Positions 9,501 to 12,500 of a stretch of 15,736 bases of DNA are shown one piece after another. How positions within the stretch are numbered: position 1 is the first letter of the stretch; every line of letters starts with the position of its first letter. The notes under the pieces are model-generated. The model saw only the letters and a program-made list of their open reading frames with translations. It was not told the DNA's origin and searched no databases. The translations under genes and the position numbers were made by a program. This DNA comes from Cephalothrix spiralis (lineage: Eukaryota; Nemertea; Palaeonemertea; Archinemertea; Cephalotrichidae), in the NCBI GenBank assembly GCA_032353305.1, contig JAUCNG010423353.1, forward strand, positions 1 to 15,736. Direction: 5' to 3'.

Positions 9501-12500
9501 TAACAATAAGTTCCGCTTTTCTTGCCTTGTTTAACGGGGATTTTGCCTCTTCTGTTACTGTATTATGATATGTTGCCCGGTCGACGACAATGCAACATTT
9601 ATGTCCTTCAGGTACTTTTTGTAACAGTTGGTCCAACCATTTTTGGTATGAGGTGGCATTTATTTAGAGTAACATTATTTGCCAAAAAATATATATACAT
9701 GTACAGCAAAATTATCATTTTTAACATAATTGTAAGAAATGTAATATAGATAAACCTCAGAACATTTATAGAATTAAATTTAAAACACATATACAAACAG
9801 TTCATGAAGGGCTACGTAGATTTAAATGTGAGCATTGTGAATATAAATTTTTTTCTTGAAACACATGTTCAATCAGTTCATGAAGGGCTACGTAGATTTA
9901 AATGTGAGCATTTTGAATATAAATGTTCTCTAGCTGGCAAACCTTAAAACACATATACAAGCAGTTCATGAAGGGCTACGTAGATTTAAATGTGAGCATT
10001 GTGAATACAAATGTTCTCGAGCTTTTAAACCTTTAAATTTATAAATTTTGCCATTCACATAAAGTATTGTAGCCACTTATATTGCCCATTGCCAGTACTA
10101 ATATTAGAGGCAATATTTAAAAACATGTACAAGCAGTTCATGAAGGGCTACGTAGATTTAAATGTGAGCATTGTGAATATAAATGTTCTCGAGTTTGGTA
10201 AACCTTAAAACACATATACAAGCAGTTCATGAAGGGCTACGTACATTGTTAATATAAATGTTCTCGAGCTTGTTAATCTTTAAATTTATAACATTTACAG
10301 AATTGTCTCTAGTACATTGTAGCCACTTATTTTTCCCATTACTGATTTTAGAGGCAATATTAAAAAACATGTACAAACAGTTCATGAAGGGCTACGTAGA
10401 TTTAAATGTGAACATTGTGAATACAAATGTTCTCTAGCTGGAAGAGTACTAGGGAAAAGTGACCAGTCTTAATCCTCATCATATAAATAATAAAAATGAA
10501 TGATGAACAATCTTGATTTTTATTTTTATTAATTTTGATCAGAACATAAAGAAGACAAAGGAAAATAAATAAATTAATAAACTAAAATGAAAAAAAGTTA
10601 AAAATGAAGATATCGAAATATTCATGAGCAATAAAACAATATGGAAATAATTATAAAATACATGTGTTTGGTCTATTCCTTGAACGACTCCTTCTTTTGT
10701 TGTTTTTCTTCGATAACTTGCTGAAAATTTCTTCGATAACTTGCTGAAAAAACTTTATTATACTTGACCATAAGAGTTGAAGACTAATAGAAATGAGACG
10801 AAATAGTGAAAGTTAAAAATGGACAGATACCTTATCTATATTATGAATAAATTTATTATTAGCTTTACTCCTTGGTATACCGAAATTTGGGCGCATCCGG
10901 GGGTCGGATTGTCTTTCTTTATCATCCCTTAGATTCCTAATATAGGTAGCACCCAAAATCAAAAGTTCATAATACTCACGGCTTTATAGTGTGTGCTCCT
11001 TCTGCATTCCGTGGGATTTTTCTTCAGTCTTCTTCCTGCCCTGCTTTTCAGCTATATCAAGCTTTTCTTTACCTACCTGGTTCATCGAAATCATCTTCAG
11101 TTCATGAAGGGCTACGTAGATCTAAATGTGAGCACTGTGAATACAAATTTTCTTGAAATAGTAAACCTTAAAACACATGTACAATCAGTTCATGAAGGGC
11201 TACGTAGATTTAAATGTGAGCATTGTGAATACAAATGTGTAGCGATTGCCATTACCATAAACTACTAACCATGACACTAGTTCAAATTGCAGAAATAATA
11301 AGATTGGATACTTTAAATAGTCTTTAATTCAATGTTAATGAGACTACTTGATAAATATACACAGCATCGTGTTCCCTTGATTGTTACAAGTGCCGCCGAT
11401 AGAGCGACTCCACTCAAATTAGCATAATAAGGCTCACCAAGGTTCAATAAATTTCTCCACTATAGTTCTGGCTGTAACATTTATGACATTGTACATTGCA
11501 ACATCATCTGTGGAGCAACAACACGGTTTAATAAAGTGAGAATAATAAAGGGTCGCAATCTATGTTTATGATTTGCGACAAAATGTTCTCGAGCTTTTAA
11601 ATCTTTAAATTTATAAATTTTGTCATTCAGATAAAGTATTTTCTCGTTATTAACAATCTTATTCACTGTTCTCTATTGCAATTTTATGCCGAGCGAAACG
11701 AACATACGTACATGTATTTAACTTCCTTTTCTGTATTTAACTTCTCAATTCCTATTTTTCTTCCTCTTCCTCTTCCTCATCTTCTGGAACTGATACATAT
11801 GCTTCGATACTTTCAATTTTTCCATTTTCAATGTCAAACTTCGCCCTTAATTGTGATGTGAAAAAGTTCTCCATTTGTGATTGGATTGTAGGATTATATT
11901 TAATCATTTTCATGTCGTTGCCAATTACTACCTGGCAATCGTCTATATCCATGGCAGTAATTGTTCCCGTTTTTGAACCCTCCAGGTTTGTTTTGGTCAT
12001 TATAGTTGATAACGTTGCCTCAGAGACTTGTACTCTCGTACTTCTAATGAGGTTGCTGTCACAAAGTCTCCTATTTCAAGGTTTTTCTCGTTTTCTCCGC
12101 CATCCCATACTTTTATATTCATAGAATGTGTCTGATCATTTATAGTGAAATGCGTGCGTGATCCGTTAAACACAGTAACTGCAGTTACTTCACCATTTAT
12201 GGAAATTCTTGATTTGATGGGAACTGAATGTACGTGCGATAGAGGCTCTGTTCTTGGATTTATGAATTCGTTCACTGTTCTCTGTTCAAATTCAAATGCC
12301 GGAGTAGATAGGACCCCTCTAACATGTCTAAGATTTTGCCCATTTACTAATATTAGAGGCAATATTAAAAAATATGTACAAGCAGTTCATGAAGGGCTAC
12401 GTAGATTTGTTTCGTCGATAACTTGCTGAAAATATAAGAAATAACTTTTCAATAACTTTATTATACATGACCATAAGAGTTGAATAAACTCATAATATAT

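Noticed and set aside
9780-10440. CRISPR-like direct repeats
   Set aside because: The repeats encode a C2H2 finger, vary in spacing, and the spacers are themselves repeated; the genome is eukaryotic.
10993-11268. 91-codon ORF as an intact zinc-finger gene
   Set aside because: Only the last third is finger-like; one partial finger upstream is out of frame and no complete C2H2 unit is present.
6098-12362. A Helitron (helicase plus RPA-like protein)
   Set aside because: The helicase is RecQ-type (DEAHC), not the Pif1 type of Helitrons, and no HUH Rep motif or Helitron end is seen.
12145-12429. 94-codon + strand ORF
   Set aside because: Mostly the shadow of the antisense OB-fold frame; its end enters finger copy L out of the finger frame.
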